From Cordylochernes scorpioides (lineage: Eukaryota; Arthropoda; Arachnida; Pseudoscorpiones; Chernetidae): a stretch of 64,000 nucleotides of DNA. The translations under genes were made by a program, and so were the position numbers. The stretch is taken from the NCBI GenBank assembly GCA_030710605.1, contig CP092863.1, positions 142,444,580 to 142,508,579 of the forward strand, read 5' to 3'. Under the pieces are notes generated by a model. It ran no database searches and was not told the origin of the DNA. It was given only the letters and a program-made list of their open reading frames with translations. This document shows, in pieces, positions 9,256 to 18,519 of the stretch. Position 1 is the first letter of the stretch. Each line of letters opens with the position of its first letter.

Positions 9256-9828
9256 ACTAGGCGAATGACCCGGCTTCGCCAGAGAAATCCCTTGGGTGCA
9301 ATTTCCTTCATACTAAAAGTATATCAATAATAAATATTAGAAGTGCCATAGAATAGCAACACAAAAGTAACACATAAGCTACAGGAAAAAAGTGTGTGTG
9401 ATGGCAAAAATTGTATTATATTAGTGTTTAGGTATTTGATTTAATTAATATAGTTGATATAATAATATATATATTTATATTATATATATAATATAAATGA
9501 GTTTTAAAAATTGTAAAAAAAAAATGCATCGGCCGGGAATCGAACCCGGGCCGACCGCGTGGCAGGCGAGCATTCTACCACTGAACCACCGATGCTTACA
9601 AAAAAATGGCCATATTTAGGTATTCATTCCATTCCGGATTAGTCCGCGTAAAAAAAGTTCTTCAAATGAAAAAAAGAAATAGCCAAAAATACTAATCAAA
9701 ATGCAGCCGAAAATTTTCCTCAGGTTTATAAAAAGCGACATGCAAAATTTGGTACCAATTGGTTCAGTAGTTTTTGAGTTTATCGCGAAACAGACAGACA
9801 GACATTGACTTTTATATAGAGAGAGATA
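9256..9828. mobile_element. RTE-like repeat carrying a tRNA-Gly
   Basis: Starts ACTAGGCGAATGACCCGGCT, ends CAGACAGACAGACATTGACT plus an AT tail. Within it lies the tRNA-Gly at 9525-9595. The left half is closely similar to 17610-17800, next to the second tRNA-Gly. The association suggests the tRNA travelled inside, or was captured by, this repeat. Confidence 0.55.
9525..9595 (-). tRNA. tRNA-Gly (anticodon GCC), copy 1
   Basis: Minus strand, 71 nt with discriminator A: acceptor GCATCGG/CCGATGC, D arm TTCAGTGGTAGAA (A box), anticodon loop CTGCCAC with GCC at 9561-9563, T arm GGGTTCGATTCCC (B box). A T-run of about ten follows as RNA polymerase III terminator. One oddity: the bottom anticodon-stem pair is C-T instead of C-G. 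Intronless. Confidence 0.93.
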
Positions 9829-9830
9829 TA

Positions 9831-9990
9831 TAGTTAGACCTGTCTATAGCGCCCCCTCTAAATAGCGCCCGATTTTAAATACGTAGTACGATGCGATTTA
9901 CACAAAAAGTGACCTGTCTATAGCACCCCCTCTCTATAGCACCCTATTTTTGTGAGTCCCAAGAGTGGGCCTTATAGACAGGTTTAACTG
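9831..9990. mobile_element. Tigger/pogo-like MITE, family M1, copy 4
   Basis: Starts TAGTTAGACCTGTCTATAG, ends ACAGGTTTAACTG before TA. It lacks the ~18-bp inner repeat present in the longer copies. Confidence 0.75.
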
Positions 9991-10021
9991 TATATATATA
10001 TATATACAAAAGCACAGGGAG

Positions 10022-10135
10022 CCTCCACCGTCAAAATTGGGCGCCATCTATTGACCGTCTCCTCAAACTAGCGGCCTCGGGTCGGTGACAAAGCCACAAC
10101 ACCAGATTTGGAAAACTGAGAAGTGTCCATCTAGA
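10022..10135. repeat. F0 fragment (single arm)
   Basis: CGTCAAAATTGGGCGCCATC, ATTGACCGTC and GCGGCCTCGGGTCGGTGACA identify an F0 arm without its partner. Confidence 0.65.
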
Positions 10136-10198
10136 GACCATGGTCCATATAGTATATATGGTCCATAGACCATACAATCACACGCATATATATATGTA

Positions 10199-10395
10199 TT
10201 AGATAATAAAAGGCATATATTGGATTTAATAAAATATTTAATTTGCCAATATTTCGGCTGGCTGAACGCCAACCTTTATCGCCAACCTTTATACAAAAAT
10301 GTAATGCCTCGATAAAGGTTGGCGTTCAGCCAGCCGAAATATTGCCAAAATAAATATTTTATTAAATTCAATATATGCCTTTTATTATCTAATGA
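10199..10395. repeat. Foldback element F4, copy 1
   Basis: Arms share AGGCATATATTGGATTTAAT and AATATTTCGGCTGGCTGAAC. Each arm holds a hairpin TGGC-GTTCA-GCCA followed by GAAA, laid out like stem II plus GAAA of a hammerhead, but the first core strand is degenerate (GATAAA). Confidence 0.65.
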
Positions 10396-10435
10396 ATTAA
10401 GTATGGATTGCTCTATATATATATGGGGGAAAAAC

Positions 10436-10655
10436 AATAGAAAAATAAATAAGTGGGTCAGGTGTTGATATTAAAAATAAATAAAGCATATCCTGACCAG
10501 GAGCACATATTCTTTACAATTGGCCAAATATCAAGGAACAGATTAAATCAATGTTTAGTTTATTTCTGTTCCACCAGATGGCGCTCTACCTTCTGTAAAG
10601 CATATGTGCTCCTGGTCAGGAGAGAGAGATATGCTTTCTTTATTTTTAATATATT
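10436..10655. repeat. F6 solo foldback
   Basis: Two F6 outer arms (GTCAGGTGTTGATATTAAAA ... GACCAGGAGCACA and the inverse) face each other with the hammerhead-bearing part missing. It looks like a deletion derivative. Confidence 0.65.
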
Positions 10656-10755
10656 ACTTTGAAATTATTATTCGTTAATAGCTTGCTATATTATCATTTA
10701 TATAAGACCACCGCTTTGTTATTTCATTTCGGACTTGATAGCATTGTTTTAATAC

Positions 10756-11097
10756 TGGCATCCAAGACAATTTGGTCCACTATCTATTCCATTGCCCATT
10801 CCTACAGGAAAAGAGACTGGAAATTCACGAAATTTCAGGGCTAACTCACTACAATTAACAACATGTATATAAAATTTTTACTACTCTTCTGCTGGATAAA
10901 ACATTTGTTTATAAATATTTTAAATTTTTCAAGGCGATTGATAAAATGAGAGAAGAAGTGCTCAACTCCACAGACAACGGCTGATTGCTCCCTCTCCCCT
11001 CTAAATTGCTTTTCTTCCTCACTCATGTACATATATAACCTTTTAGGGGATCCCCTTGTAAGACAATAGTGTCTTAATAAAGGTTTTTGTTGTTGTT
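10756..11097 (+). mobile_element. LINE 3' fragment, family L1x
   Basis: Flanked by a 15-bp duplication GCATTGTTTTAATAC (10741-10755 and 11098-11112). A short frame LVHYLFHCPFLQEKRLE at the start matches the C-terminal zinc-finger tail of the LINE at 14653. The element ends GTCTTAATAAAGG plus a GTTGTTGTTG tail. Strongly 5'-truncated. Confidence 0.7.
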
Positions 11098-11185
11098 GCA
11101 TTGTTTTAATACATATTTTTAAAGGAAGATGTGTAATTTTTGGTATATGCATATCATCTTCCCGAAACTTTATGTTTTATATATA

Positions 11186-11430
11186 GTTAATAAAAAAGGG
11201 CATCGTTGATCATGCAACTGAAATTTGCTGATGGCTTGCGTCATCTATCGGAATAAATATCAATTAATCGTTGATTTTTTAATTATTCCAGTATTGGGCC
11301 AAATACGGTTTCTTGATTAATCAAGAAAAGCTAACCACGTACGCGTTTCGGGCTTTTAGCCCTTGTCAGCGTGGTGTAAGCATGGGGCATCCTGAAAAAC
11401 CATGTAACAGGTATTTAGGCCGTAGGGGCA
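11186..11430 (-). repeat. F6 diverged copy
   Basis: Same order as other F6 members (TTCTTGATTAATCAAGAAAA, ACGCGTTTCGGG, ATCCTGAAAAACCATG) but diverged in arms. Carries the hammerhead motif at 11330-11381. Confidence 0.65.
11330..11381 (-). ncRNA. Hammerhead ribozyme-like motif, G8 changed to A
   Basis: Minus strand: outer stem I GCT/AGC, internal loop, inner stem I CCACG/CGTGG, core CTGACAA, stem II GGGC-TAAAA-GCCC, GAAA, ACGCGT palindrome, triplet GTA. Only G8, a catalytic base, is changed. Stem II differs from the 6417 copy by compensatory pairs (GCGC/GCGC to GGGC/GCCC), so pairing was retained while sequence changed. Confidence 0.7.
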
Positions 11431-11702
11431 TATATATATAGTTATGTATATACACTGTGATGTTTATATGTAAATAAAGAGTTACGGAAGATGGTATTCA
11501 TATACCAAAAGAGGCACCTCTCCCTTTAAATTGTGCATTAAAAAAAATGCATTTTGTTTATCGTCCTTGTACAAAAAAGGTAATGGTAGTGATAAAGAAT
11601 GAGCAACAACACCAGTTTAGGAAAATTCAGATAAATAGACAACCTATATACCACGGTTTCGGGCTTTGGCCTCTCGTAGGATGTTATGAAACCGAAGCCG
11701 TC

Positions 11703-11745
11703 CCTGTACTGATGAGGGTCATAGCCCGAAAACAAGGCTTACAGG
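11703..11745 (+). ncRNA. Hammerhead-like motif in F1, eroded stem III
   Basis: CCTGTA / CTGATGA / GGGT-CATA-GCCC / GAAA / ... / TACAGG. First core strand, stem I and stem II are fine. The CCATGG stem III has decayed to ACAAGG and the triplet is GCT, so it is not cleavable. Confidence 0.55.
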
Positions 11746-11764
11746 TTTTTGGATTTTTGTGCAT

Positions 11765-11935
11765 AAATGCAATATAACAGCGGTATGGTAGATTAAACTG
11801 GCGAAACCGCTGGGAGGGTTCACCACTGATGAGCCAGGCTCTCCCTTTAATTTTTCCATTGCAGTAAGGGCAGTAGAAATTGTTTAATTTCAAAAAGAAT
11901 CTTACGCCTTTAAAATAGTTTCGAATTTTGATACC
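11765..11935. repeat. F2 element nested in F1
   Basis: Landmarks GCGGTATGGTAGATTAAAC, GGCGAAACCGCTGGGAGGG, CACTGATGAGCCAGG and GCAGTAAGGGCAGTAGAAAT. The same words recur in about ten other places. The GGGAGGG...CCCTCCC pair makes a strong hairpin. Confidence 0.7.
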
Positions 11936-11967
11936 AGTTTTGGTAAATTCAGATAAAAATCCAAAAA

Positions 11968-12011
11968 CCTGTAAGCCATGGTTTCGGGACTATGGCCCTC
12001 ATCAGTACAGG
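11968..12011 (-). ncRNA. Hammerhead-like motif in F1, triplet GCT
   Basis: Minus strand: CCTGTA, CTGATGA, GGGCCATAGTCCC as stem-loop II, GAAA, CCATGG palindrome, then GCT before TACAGG. U16.1 is C, the same lesion as in the F0 motif at 4799. Confidence 0.6.
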
Positions 12012-12030
12012 GACGGCTTCGATTTCATAA

Positions 12031-12076
12031 CAACCTACGAGAGGCCAAAAGCCCGAAACCATGGTATACAGGTTGT
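12031..12076 (+). ncRNA. Hammerhead-like motif in F1, broken first core strand
   Basis: Stem I CAACCT/AGGTTG, stem II GGC-CAAAA-GCC, GAAA, CCATGG and a proper GTA triplet are present. The strand that should read CTGATGA is ACGAGA, so G5 appears deleted. Confidence 0.5.
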
Positions 12077-12451
12077 TGTCTATTTGTCTGAATTTTCCTA
12101 AACTGGTGTTGTGGCTCCTTCTTTATTACCACCATTACGTTTTGTACTGGAGTAATAAAACAAACGAAGTGTTGTTTTAATGTATATATTTAAAGGGAAA
12201 GGTGTTTTTTTTTTCTTTTGGTACATGAATACCATCCTTCCATAACTTTATGTTTTATATATATATTGTTTTAGACTTATAATTGTGCAAATATTTATAG
12301 AAGAGGAAAAAGTTTCTTGTAAAGAATTGAAAGCAAAGAAAGTTAGGGGAGAGGGGGGGGGGAGGGTAGGTTGTTGGAATAGAAAGTCAAAAGTCTTTTT
12401 TATATATATATTTGTAGTATATAACAAAAATAGGGCTATAACAGGTTCACG

Positions 12452-12925
12452 CTGAAGATTCGGCAGTTACTCGTCATTGAAACGGAACATAAGATGGAAA
12501 AAAAGGAATAATCAAAGATAATTTTAGTAGAAAAATAATTAGAAGGCAGAGTAATGATAACATTTGATTGAAACACACGCTTCCAATTGTCCTTAACTGC
12601 AATGAAAAACTGAAGATTCGGCAGTTACTCGTCATTGAAACGGAACATAAGATGAAAAAAAGGGAATAATCAAAGTTAACTTGAGTAGAAAAATAATTAG
12701 AAGGCAGAGTCATGATAACATTTGATTGAAACACGCGCTTCGAATTGTCCTTAACTGCAATGAAAAACTGAAGATTCGGCAGTTACTCGTCATTGAAACG
12801 GAACATAAGATGAAAAAAAAGGGAATAATCAAAGATAATTTTAGTAGAAAAATAATTAGAAGGCAGAGTAATGATAACATTTGATTGAAACACACCTCCA
12901 AATTGTCCTTAACTGCAATTTTAAA
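12452..12925. repeat. 158-bp tandem repeat, three units
   Basis: Units start with GAAGATTCGGCAGTTACTCG at 12454, 12612 and 12770. The spacing is 158 bp each time and the units are nearly identical. Apparent ORFs on the minus strand are a by-product of the repeat. Confidence 0.85.
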
Positions 12926-13010
12926 ATATTGCGAGTTTTTGCCACTGATGAGCCAGGCCCTTCCAATATTTTCATAGCAGTTAGGGACAATGGAAGATGT
13001 TTATTTAAAA
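12926..13010. repeat. F2 half element
   Basis: GCCACTGATGAGCCAGGCCC followed by ATAGCAGTTAGGGACAATGG: one side of an F2 element next to the 158-bp array, which therefore may sit inside it. Confidence 0.5.
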
Positions 13011-13138
13011 AGGAAAAATTCGTGATTTAATAGTTCAAATTCTTGAATATAGATGGCGCGCTTTATTACATTTTATGTGTTTAATTATAATAATTATTAT
13101 ATTTTTGAAAATAGAGTAATCCATAAATGAATCTTTAA

Positions 13139-13366
13139 TTAAAAAGGCATATATTGGAACAAAATATCATTTATTTTACCAATATTTCAGTTGGCTGAAC
13201 GCCAACCTTTATCAAGGTGTTATAACATATTTAATCCTTTTGGGCTCCTCTTGGGCTTCGTAAATATGTTATAACACCTTGATAAAGGTTGGCGTTCAGC
13301 CAACTGAAATATTGGTAAAATAAATGATATTTTGATCCAATATATGCCTTTTTAATTAAATTATTA
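13139..13366. repeat. Foldback element F4, copy 2
   Basis: Near-perfect inverted arms of ~85 bp (AAAAGGCATATATTGGA..., AATATTTCAGTTGGCTGAAC) around a short loop. The right arm, plus strand, reads TTGATAA, stem II GTTGGC-GTTCA-GCCAAC, GAAA, TATT: hammerhead-like with two core changes (C3 to T, G8 to A). Confidence 0.7.
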
Positions 13367-13516
13367 TTATCTGTAAAATCATTCATCCCACATAACCGAA
13401 CAAGCTCGTGAAACCAGAGTTATTTGTATATCGACCTTAGCTGGATATAATTTGACCTTTATAGTGAGAGAGAGAGAAAGAAATGGTGGCAGGGCGTTAT
13501 TCAACGTCCTTAGCTA

Positions 13517-13526
13517 GCGCATGCGC
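13517..13526. promoter_or_regulatory. GCGCATGCGC palindrome (NRF-1-like site)
   Basis: GCGCATGCGC followed by AG matches the core of the NRF-1 consensus found in many animal promoters. It sits in a locally less AT-rich stretch (13480-13560) that is not an obvious repeat, but no gene start follows, so a chance match is quite possible. Confidence 0.25.
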
Positions 13527-13624
13527 AGTTCATTTCACTTTTATTGTTGTCGCTTTCCCGTAAAATCGACTAACTACTTAGTGGCTTTTTTTTTTAAGAT
13601 GGGATTATTTTTGAAGCGTATGAT

Positions 13625-13765
13625 TCTTTTTAAAATAAATCAATTTTCTACTGCCCTTACTGCAATGATAAAATAATGGGAGGGCCTGGTTCATCAATGG
13701 TGAACCCTCCCAGCGGTTTCGCTAGTTTAATCTACCATACCGCTGTAATATTGCATTTTTCGGTT
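13625..13765. repeat. F2 element copy
   Basis: TCTACTGCCCTTACTGCAAT, GGGAGGGCCTGGTTCATCAA, CCCAGCGGTTTCGCTAG: the F2 landmarks in inverse orientation. Confidence 0.65.
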
Positions 13766-14213
13766 TTCCTTTTATACTGATACTGAAGCTAGACTCTTAG
13801 AAGAGGGTATTTTAAATGAACTATGGACATTAGCTTTGAGGAGAGTAGAAATACAAACAATGATAAATATATAATATGCTTCGAGCATTTCTCTTCCGTA
13901 AATCGAAAGTAAAAGTATGTTTAAAGCACGTTATCAATATGATGCATTAGCGCGCCATCTGTTGTAAGAAATTTTAACTATTTTTGACATGTATCATGGA
14001 ATTATTTTTGTTTAGAAAAACTTTAGATTTTTTTTATATAAGTTAGGTGTGTTTGAGGTATATATCGTCCTCATTCAAATAAAAATATATTTTGTATCAC
14101 ATTTTTTTATCATGATAAATGGATTGCTTCGAAACCAAAACTTTTTTTTTCCATGATGGCATCCATAAACTACCTAAATTATGGGAGAATATTGTATCTA
14201 ACAATTTTAATTA

Positions 14214-14350
14214 CAGTAAAACTTGGATAATTCAAACGTCTTTAAAATTCGAATATTTTATCTTGATCCCTAGAATTTCCTATAAATAGAATTTCCATTT
14301 TTAATTCGATTTTTTGTTCCCTTAGGCTTTGAATTGCCCAAGTTCGACTG
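14214..14350. mobile_element. Tigger/pogo-like MITE, family M3, copy 1
   Basis: CAGTAAAACTTGGATAATTC ... CCAAGTTCGACTG with flanking TA; the interior is rich in AATTCGA words. Same family as 26962-27133. Confidence 0.7.
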
Positions 14351-14652
14351 TATTTTAAATAAATATCTAGTATAATTTTGTTTCATTCTCGAATTTCTAA
14401 CTGAAAAAAAAAAAAACGCGGAGTTGCGTACCCAATTAATACGACGTGATGTGTATGTAAATGATGAACGATTTCAACATGGAAATTGTTGAGACTTTTT
14501 TTCCAGCGATTGTGTTAAAGAACTCAAAAGAGAATGAAATCTAAATTCCTATCCCAAACCTTGTCTTCTTCTTCTTTCTTATCTCCACTCAATCATATTA
14601 GGATATCAAGTTGTGACCCTTGATGGTATCTGTTTGATGACTGGGTGAAGTA

Positions 14653-15721
14653 TAGACCGGCAAGACACGAAAACTGGTACTGGGGTGACACCCCACTGAC
14701 TGTTGCGTCCAATATTACATATCTGGAATATCCATTCACTTCCACTATTAATAGTAAAAAGGTAGCCCTCTTTTATAAAGCCAAAGCAAATACGGCAATA
14801 AATGCAACTATTAGACTGATAAAAAAAGAAAAAATTAACTCATTAAAAGTTGCTCTGAATCTATTTGACTCAGTTATTAAATCAATACTGCTCTATGCGG
14901 CCCCTGTGTGGGCTTGGGACAATACGGATATTATAGACCAATTACAGAATACGTTTATCAAAAATTTTCTGAATCTACCAAGATATATACCAGGGTACAT
15001 TGTAAGGCTGGAAACAGGCAGAATATCTTTGACTTTTACAACGATCAAATTAATTTTGAAATATTTCATTAGATTACAAAAAATGGAAGACAATAGACTA
15101 CCTAAGCTATGCTGGAATAGATTGAAGGAAATTTCCTTAATGACAAAAATACCTATAGGATTCTGTAAGAATATTATGGATATCATCAATCATTGTGGAC
15201 TCACATGGCTAAACTATAGGTTAAATTATGATGACATACAGATCGAACTTCCGAATATACTAAAAATAAAAATTGAACAGCTATTGCAGCAAGATCTGGC
15301 AAAATTATCTCTTACGAAAACATATTCAAACTATAGGTTACTTTATGATTCATTTATTCCAGAAAATTACTTTTCATGTAATCTGTCTTCAGCTTTAGTG
15401 AGTTTTATTGCACAGATCAGATTAATGTCAACAATGATCAAAGAAAATCATATTTACGCAATTAAGAAAGAAGATTTGTACTGTGGGTTATGTGGAAGTC
15501 AGATAACTGATGAAATATACCATTTTATTGCTGAATGCGGGGATCTGGAAGGAGAGAGAAAAAAGATCCTGAAAAGTCTTCCTAGACCGCATTTGAACTC
15601 AATAAAGCTAATAAAAACTGTTTCAGATAAGAAAAGTTGGATAATTGAACTGTTCAACTTTCAAAAAGCGGTTGGGAATAAAATTGCACTCATGGAAGAG
15701 AGAAGAACAGGGGCACAATAA
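14653..15721 (+). pseudogene. LINE ORF2 C-terminal part (post-RT region and CCHC finger)
   Basis: About 356 residues in an open frame, but only the tail of the polyprotein. It corresponds to the thumb/connector region after the RT palm (FDSVIKSILLYAAPVWAW is the usual post-RT landmark) and a C-terminal zinc-binding motif CGLCGSQITDEIYHFIAEC (CxxC...HxxxxC). No endonuclease, RT palm or RNase H is present. The apparent start codon lies in the target duplication, outside the element. Non-functional 5'-truncated copy; the clade is not assigned. Confidence 0.85.
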
Positions 15722-15862
15722 AAAGTCACCCTGTTTGCCATACCTTAACTGTAAATACTCTATTTTCACCTGTTCTCTTATGGTTAATATTGTCTGTAAC
15801 TCCACGGAGAATCCGTACAGGGCAAGATGCCCTAATAAAGCTGTTTTGTTTGTTTTTTGTTT
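14653..15862 (+). mobile_element. LINE 3' fragment, family L1x
   Basis: 5'-truncated non-LTR insertion with a 14-bp target duplication GACTGGGTGAAGTA (14639-14652, 15863-15876). It carries the end of ORF2 and a 3'UTR finishing GCCCTAATAAAGCTG with a TTTG-rich tail. Confidence 0.85.
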
Positions 15863-15876
15863 GACTGGGTGAAGTA

Positions 15877-16022
15877 GAATGCGTCTGCCTTTGTCATTAA
15901 GACTGGGAGCACTACTCAGTGGCAGGCCGACTTAGTTCCAAAAGAAATGGCCGCCTCTGACATGAGGAACAGACGCCATGTGCACCTTGTGATTACAAGC
16001 AGGAAAAAAAAGTTGAAGTAGA
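15877..16022 (+). other. Exon-like open stretch of unknown origin
   Basis: The frame reads ASAFVIKTGSTTQWQADLVP, then KEMAASDMRNRRHVHLVITS, with GC content above its surroundings. The LINE interrupted this sequence; the part left of the insertion contains VVTLDGIC in another frame. No family recognised. It could be a dead exon or an old repeat. Confidence 0.25.
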
Positions 16023-16089
16023 AGTTGCCTGGCCGGCATTCATATTTTAAAAATTAATATGTGTTATACAAACTAGTAATAATGTTTCA

Positions 16090-16245
16090 AATATCATCGA
16101 TAGAATTCGAACGTCTTCGAATTCGAAAACGTCTTCAATTCCAATATTTATCTTGATCCCTAGAATTTCTATAAATAGAATTTACGTTTTTAATTCGATT
16201 TTTTTTTTTGGTCATTTGTGCTTCGAAAATCCAAGTTTGACTATA
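16090..16245. mobile_element. M3 MITE remnant
   Basis: Shares AATTCGAA, TTGATCCCTAGAATTTC and ATAAATAGAATTTACGTTTT with the M3 copies; its left tip is eroded. Confidence 0.55.
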
Positions 16246-16271
16246 TATATGTCATGGTATGTAAATATATA

Positions 16272-16502
16272 TATAAAAATAAATAGTTGTATAGTTTTAT
16301 AGTTAAGTATTCTATTAAAATTATCTCCATTATTTTGATTATTTAAATTTAAATTATAAAATTTGTAAATCTCTCTAATCTCTCTATCTATACTAAATAA
16401 TAACAATTTACAAATTTTATAATTTAAATTTAAATAATCAAAATAATGAAGATAATTTTAATAGAATACTTAACTATAAAACTATACAACTATTTATTTT
16501 TA
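16272..16502. repeat. Long AT-rich palindrome
   Basis: Arms of ~100 bp (16272-16378 and 16403-16502) are almost perfect inverses around a ~25-bp loop containing CTCTCTATCTATACT. Distinct from the F families; no hammerhead words. Confidence 0.8.
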
Positions 16503-17604
16503 TAATTAATTTAGATTTAGCTTGCTAATCTAACCAAATCTACTTGATATGATTTATCATTATGATCAGTTTGCTCCTTAAGTTTTAAATGTAGTATCAC
16601 TGTTATATTTTTATTATATGTGGTAGAATTTTAATAAAAGGCGTAGAGAGAACTGGTTGTCGTTTTAGATCAGTTCTTAGAACGGGTTAGTGTTCTAGTT
16701 TCATTTGTTTAATGTTTTTTTTATAAGAGTAACAAAGAGTTTAGCTTAAAAATGAGTAAATTTGTACTTATCACAGAGAGCTTGCTTGCGTCTTTACCCA
16801 ATCGCCAACTACTGAAGAATCCCAAACTTTCTCTTTGAGTTCTTCTTTATCTTTTTCTTCTCCAAGCTTCTCAAAATTGTTCTCATTGTTAAGGCCAAGA
16901 CTTCTCTCCAAGAAGGCGATATCTTCATATATGCTACAAAGCCGCTCTTCACGCCTAGCAGATCTCTATGGAATCTTTAACAGGAAAATCCATATTAGTG
17001 GCAACACGCTCTTAAAGCTGCGAGGTTACTGTTCCTATAGGGAATGAAGGAGGTATGTAACCGAATATTTATTATTTTATCCTTTCTAAATAGCAATATT
17101 TTGATCATTCGTCCAGTTTTCGTCTCCTATCTCTTTTTATGTAAATAAAAAAAGAGGTTGATCATTATTTTTTGATCGAAATATATATGCTGAGATCTCT
17201 TCCCGACTTTAATTTTTTTTTAGTTACATAAAAGAATATTTTTAATGATTTAGATATGATTTTATCCTTTCGGTTTTTATTTTCACTTGCTCACTCACGA
17301 TTACATTGCAGTTGTTTGGAACTTTTTTATTTTATAAAATTCTGGGTGATATTTTTCAATAATAGTACAAAATCCTGAATGATTAAAAAAGATATAATTA
17401 CTTGATTGCAGATAATCTTTAAAACAAAAAAATTTAATATATCTATATGTATATAATTATTTAAAAAGGGAGATATAATAAATTTAAAAAAAATGATATT
17501 TGGGACTTTAGACTAATTCTTATTGTTTTTAGTTTAAAACCCAAGAGAGAGGGAGGGGTAAAATCGCGCATTGCCAACATGCAAATATGCTGTTTATGTA
17601 AATA
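16503..17604. other. Spacer with unassigned short ORFs
   Basis: Nothing recognised. A 28-codon frame begins at 16752 (MSKFVLITESLLASLP) and a 70-codon frame at 16835 (MSSSLSFSSPSFSKLF, later SSRLADLYGIFNRKIH). Neither shows a known domain; both may be chance. Confidence 0.3.
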
Positions 17605-17609
17605 CTAGA

Positions 17610-18020
17610 AGAATGACCTGACTTCGCCCGAGAAATCCCCCGAGTGAAGTATCCTTCATACTGAAAGTACATCAATAATAAATAGTAGAAGTGCCATAGA
17701 ATAGCAATACAGAAGAAACACATAAACTACAGGAAAAAAAGTGTGTAATGGCAAAAATTGTATTATATTAGTGTTTAGGTATTTGATTTAATTATTTTTT
17801 GCAATCCATTTAGTTGTTTCAAAATTAATATAGTTTAAATAGACGGCAGCTTTTCCACCAAACCCCCATTAACCTTTGAAATTGCCTGAGTTGAGTGACT
17901 GACTGTAAAGAATCCTGACTGCGATGCCCATCTTCTCAGTAAGAATAAAAAAAATATATACTGGCATGTAAATATTTTTCTGTAAAAATTAAAAGAGCAT
18001 ATGGAAATATTAGGCAAACA
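17610..18020. repeat. RTE-like repeat partner of 9256-9450
   Basis: GAATGACCTGACTTCGCC head and the following ~170 bp (CTTCATACTGAAAGTACATC, GAAGTGCCATAGAATAGCAA, TTGTATTATATTAGTGTTTA) match 9262-9445 closely. It then diverges before the second tRNA-Gly. Confidence 0.6.
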
Positions 18021-18127
18021 TATGTGTTCGCTAATGATTGCGACTGCATTTTAAACGATTTTTAAAAAGTGATTTAAACAAATAAAGGCCAGAACAAAAT
18101 TAATAAAAAATATGAAATCCATTATTT

Positions 18128-18393
18128 ACATACATTCACAAAAGCAAACGATGACAGAATTGATGACTCTGATACTTGTATATTTTATTAATATAAATGA
18201 GTTTTAAAAATTGTAAAAAAAAATGCATCGGCCGGAAATCGAACCCGGACCGCCCGCGTGGCAGGCGAGCATTCTACCACTGAACCACCGATGCTTATAA
18301 GAAATTGCCATATTTGGGTATTTATTCCATTCACAAAAGCAAACGATGACAGAATTGATTGTTGATATGACTCTGATACTTGTATATTTTAAT
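18128..18393. repeat. tRNA-bearing unit between ~55-bp direct repeats
   Basis: CATTCACAAAAGCAAACGAT ... CTCTGATACTTGTATATTTT occurs at 18128-18186 and again at 18329-18393. Between them is a ~140-bp block with the tRNA-Gly that is also present around 9490-9630. The arrangement looks like an insertion with a duplicated flank. Confidence 0.65.
18224..18294 (-). tRNA. tRNA-Gly (anticodon GCC), copy 2
   Basis: Minus strand, 71 nt: acceptor GCATCGG/CCGATGC, A box TTCAGTGGTAGAA, anticodon loop CTGCCAC, T arm GGGTTCGATTTCC with a G-T pair closing the T stem. The anticodon stem is fully paired here, unlike copy 1. A T-run of nine follows. Flanks of both copies are similar on both sides, so they arose by duplication of a larger unit. 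Confidence 0.93.
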
Positions 18394-18519
18394 ATATTTA
18401 TATTTAGAATAAATAGGATCACTTTTTATAGTTTTAAATGATTATTTAAAAAAGGCAATTATAACCCGCCATCTATATATAAAAATAATATCAATAAAGA
18501 ACGAATGTTTCTTTTACGC

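Larger units (their letters stand above)
11483..12253. repeat. Nested foldback F1 with hammerhead arms
   Basis: Outer arms (AAAGAGGCACCTCTCCC at left, its inverse near 12200; ACACCAGTTTAGGAAAATTC and its inverse) enclose hammerhead-like segments in both arms and an F2 element at 11765-11935. ORFs here are palindrome shadows. Relatives: 22728-22980 and 30236-30940. Confidence 0.75.

Noticed and set aside
11820-11850. CTGATGAG in F2 elements (also 12945, 25998, 54087, 61825) as a hammerhead core
   Set aside because: GGC-GAAAC upstream can pair with GCC after CTGATGA, mimicking a permuted stem II, but only ~19 nt remain for stems I, III and the triplet, too few to fold. No GAAA lies at the right distance downstream. 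Kept as a conserved F2 word only.
13517-13526. Promoter of a host gene at the GCGCATGCGC palindrome
   Set aside because: No coding start, TATA or exon follows within several kb; reported only as a low-confidence site.
15623-15872. ORFs at the LINE 3'UTR as host genes
   Set aside because: Entirely inside the LINE fragment bounded by the 14-bp target duplication.
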